From Aedoeadaptatus coli (GTDB taxonomy: Bacteria > Bacillota > Clostridia > Tissierellales > Peptoniphilaceae), in the NCBI RefSeq assembly GCF_900343085.1, contig NZ_OPYI01000001.1, positions 124,001 to 188,000 of the forward strand: a stretch of DNA of 64,000 nucleotides, in the 5' to 3' direction. Both the position numbers and the translations under genes were made by a program. The notes under the pieces were generated by a model. It ran no database searches. It worked only from the letters and a program-made list of their open reading frames with translations, and was not told where the DNA came from. Shown here one piece after another: positions 62,134-64,000 of this stretch. How positions within the stretch are numbered: the first letter of the stretch is position 1; each line of letters begins with the position of its first letter.

Positions 62134-64000
62134 CGAACAGTTCGCGGTCAACACCTTGCGGGCACTTTCCATCGACCAAATCGATGCGGCCAATTCCGGT
62201 CACCCGGGCCTGCCCTTAGGCGCGGCGCCTATGGCTTGGGCCTTGTGGGCCAATACATTAAACTTCGATCCCAAGGATCACCTGTGGCCCAATCGCGACC
62301 GCTTCATTTTAAGTGCCGGCCACGGCAGCGCCCTCTTGTATTCTTTGTTCCACCTTTTCGGCCTGGGACTGGATGCGGATGATTTAAAGAATTTCCGTCA
62401 ACTGGATTCGAAGACCCCGGGCCATCCGGAGTACGGCCACACCGCCGGCGTGGAAACCACCACCGGCCCCTTAGGCGCAGGGATCTCCACGGCTGTGGGC
62501 TTTGCCATGGCGGAAACTCGCCTGGCCGCCATCTACAATGAACCGGGCTACGACTTTATCGACCACTATACTTACGTTCTATGCGGCGACGGCGACTTAA
62601 TGGAAGGCGTGAGCAACGAAGCCTCCTCCATCGCCGGCACTTTGGAGCTGGGCAAGCTCATCGTCCTCTACGATTCCAACAACATTACCATCGAAGGCAA
62701 TACGGAGCTGTCCTTTAAAGAAGACATCGCCGCCCGCTACCGCGCTTTGGGCTGGCAAGTGCTCACCGTGGAAGACGGCACCGACGTGGAAGCCATTACC
62801 CGGGCCGTGGAATCGGCGAAACAGGAAAAGGTCAAACCCACATTGATCGAAATTAAAACCGCCATAGGCTACGGTTCGCCTCTGGAAGGCTCCGCCGGCG
62901 TACACGGTTCTCCCCTCGGCGAAGAAAAAAATCAAGCCACCCGCGAAAAATTAGGTTACGATGTGGCGCCCTTCGTCGTGGCAGACGAGGTAAAGGCCTT
63001 CGTCGACGAAAAGCTCGAAGAAAAGCGCAAGGTCTACGACGAATGGAAGGAATTGGAAGAAAAATACAAAGAAGCCTTCCCGCAAAAGCACGAAGCCTTC
63101 CTGGCAAGCTACGACACGAAAAAGCAAGATCTCTCCTTTATGGACGAAGATGCTTACTGGGCGCCTGTTGAAAAAGACATGGCGACGCGGGCAAGCTCCC
63201 ACGAAGTCCTGCAACGGGTCGCCGCCGGCATGGGCAATCTCTTCGGCGGAAGCGCCGACTTGGGCCCCTCCAACAAGAGCGACATGAAGGGCGAAGGCCA
63301 ATACAGCGTGGACAATCGCCCGGGCGGAAACATTAATTTCGGCGTCAGAGAACATGCCATGGGCGCCATCGTGAACGGCATCTACCTCCACGGCGGCTTC
63401 CGTGCCTACGGCGCCACCTTCCTGGTCTTCAGCGATTATCTGAAACCGCAACTGCGTCTCGCCGCCCTCATGGGCATTCCCACGGCCTACATCTTCACCC
63501 ACGACAGCATCGGCGTCGGCGAAGACGGGCCGACTCACCAACCCATCGAGCATCTGGCTATGCTTCGCTCTATTCCCAATATGATCACCTTCCGTCCGGC
63601 GGATTCCACGGAAGTGGCCGCCGCCTGGTATGTGGCCATGCACAGCGAATCCAGACCCGTCAGCATGATCTACACCCGTCAAACCCTGCCGGAGCTTGAA
63701 GGTTCTTCCAAGGACGCATTGAAAGGCGGTTACGTGGTGAAAAAAGAATCCAACGCGCTTGATCTCATCTTTATCGCCACGGGCAGCGAAGTGCATCTCG
63801 CCCTGGAAAGCGCCGAAGCTCTGGAAAAAGAAGGCCACGGCGTGCGGGTAGTCAGCATGCCTTCTCAAGAGCTTTTCGACGAACAACCTGAGGAATACAA
63901 AGAAGCCGTGCTTCCCTCGGCTATGCGCAACCGAATTTCCGTGGAAGCGGCCACGACCATGGGCTGGTACAAATACATCGGTCTCGACGGCCTGGCCATC
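62123..64000 (+). CDS. tkt: Transketolase, 3' partial
   Basis: The frame is open for 626 codons to the window end. It has the transketolase thiamine-diphosphate site GDGDLMEGVSNEASSIAG, the N-terminal SGHPGLPLGAAPMAWAL, GHGSALLYSL, and the pyrimidine-domain GVREHAMGAIVNGI and HDSIGVGEDGPTHQP. It moves two-carbon units between sugar phosphates in the pentose phosphate pathway. GAGGAGG precedes ATG 62123, which lies inside the end of the TagA-like gene. The last part of the C-terminal domain lies beyond the window. Confidence 0.95.
   Translation, partial: MNHNEQFAVNTLRALSIDQIDAANSGHPGLPLGAAPMAWALWANTLNFDPKDHLWPNRDRFILSAGHGSALLYSLFHLFGLGLDADDLKNFRQLDSKTPGHPEYGHTAGVETTTGPLGAGISTAVGFAMAETRLAAIYNEPGYDFIDHYTYVLCGDGDLMEGVSNEASSIAGTLELGKLIVLYDSNNITIEGNTELSFKEDIAARYRALGWQVLTVEDGTDVEAITRAVESAKQEKVKPTLIEIKTAIGYGSPLEGSAGVHGSPLGEEKNQATREKLGYDVAPFVVADEVKAFVDEKLEEKRKVYDEWKELEEKYKEAFPQKHEAFLASYDTKKQDLSFMDEDAYWAPVEKDMATRASSHEVLQRVAAGMGNLFGGSADLGPSNKSDMKGEGQYSVDNRPGGNINFGVREHAMGAIVNGIYLHGGFRAYGATFLVFSDYLKPQLRLAALMGIPTAYIFTHDSIGVGEDGPTHQPIEHLAMLRSIPNMITFRPADSTEVAAAWYVAMHSESRPVSMIYTRQTLPELEGSSKDALKGGYVVKKESNALDLIFIATGSEVHLALESAEALEKEGHGVRVVSMPSQELFDEQPEEYKEAVLPSAMRNRISVEAATTMGWYKYIGLDGLAI

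Noticed and set aside
1-64000. CRISPR array
   Set aside because: I saw no regularly spaced direct repeats and no cas genes; the Cas4-like fold in the helicase is part of that protein.

Overview
The window joins two very different kinds of DNA. Bases 1 to about 35,600 are strongly AT-rich and hold a mobile-element cargo: a thiazoline-forming nonribosomal peptide (NRPS) cluster of the yersiniabactin/equibactin type, its likely transporters, and an integration module with three tandem serine recombinases. Bases from about 35,600 to the end have much higher GC and carry ordinary Firmicutes housekeeping genes. The gene set (SRP RNA of the large Bacillus/Clostridium type, CarD, YacL-like PIN/TRAM protein, T-box tyrS, EndoA/MazF, superoxide reductase, DUF4330, CsaB) fits an anaerobic Firmicute. 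My guess is a Tissierellia/Peptoniphilaceae-like organism, but I cannot fix the genus.

1-19,014, NRPS cluster. The order is: a 5'-truncated HMWP2/Irp2-like NRPS (Cy end, A with embedded dead MT, PCP, Cy, PCP); a thiazolinyl imide reductase; a free-standing Cy domain with a docking helix; a degenerate MT plus PCP protein; a saccharopine dehydrogenase-like oxidoreductase; a second thiazolinyl imide reductase; a 1790-aa docking-Cy-A(MT)-PCP-TE terminal NRPS; a fusion of a degenerate imide reductase with a methyltransferase; and an alpha/beta hydrolase. Four Cy domains and four carrier proteins are visible or implied. The second A domain has lost key residues, so the first probably loads all four carriers with cysteine. 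The likely product is a poly-thiazoline/thiazolidine metallophore.

19,015-27,739, regulation and transport. A TetR-family regulator with an apparent CTG start is followed by an ECF transporter (MptD-type S, T and double-ATPase A), two half-size ABC transporters resembling YbtP/YbtQ, an ATPase fragment and a MATE efflux pump.

27,740-35,600, mobility. An orphan leader peptide with terminator, a sigma-70-like gene, a GC-richer non-coding block, a TnpW-like small gene, three serine recombinases, a KilA-N protein, and an ECF ATPase remnant that begins exactly at the P-loop GKST. An ISL3-type transposase remnant marks the boundary.

35,870-64,000, chromosome. On the minus strand: tandem terminators, SRP RNA, tRNA-Ser(GGA), birA, a TrmL-like methyltransferase and a DinG-like helicase. 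On the plus strand: a class II aldolase; a small membrane protein with a P1B-type metal ATPase; an OpuC osmoprotectant ABC operon; an RlmL-like methyltransferase, a PAS-SpoIIE phosphatase and pgi; carD and a PIN/TRAM protein; an acpS-nnrD fusion and mazF; a cell-surface polysaccharide operon (glycosyltransferase, DUF4330, O-antigen ligase-like, CsaB, TagA/WecG) ending in a partial transketolase. Superoxide reductase and T-box-controlled tyrS lie on the minus strand.
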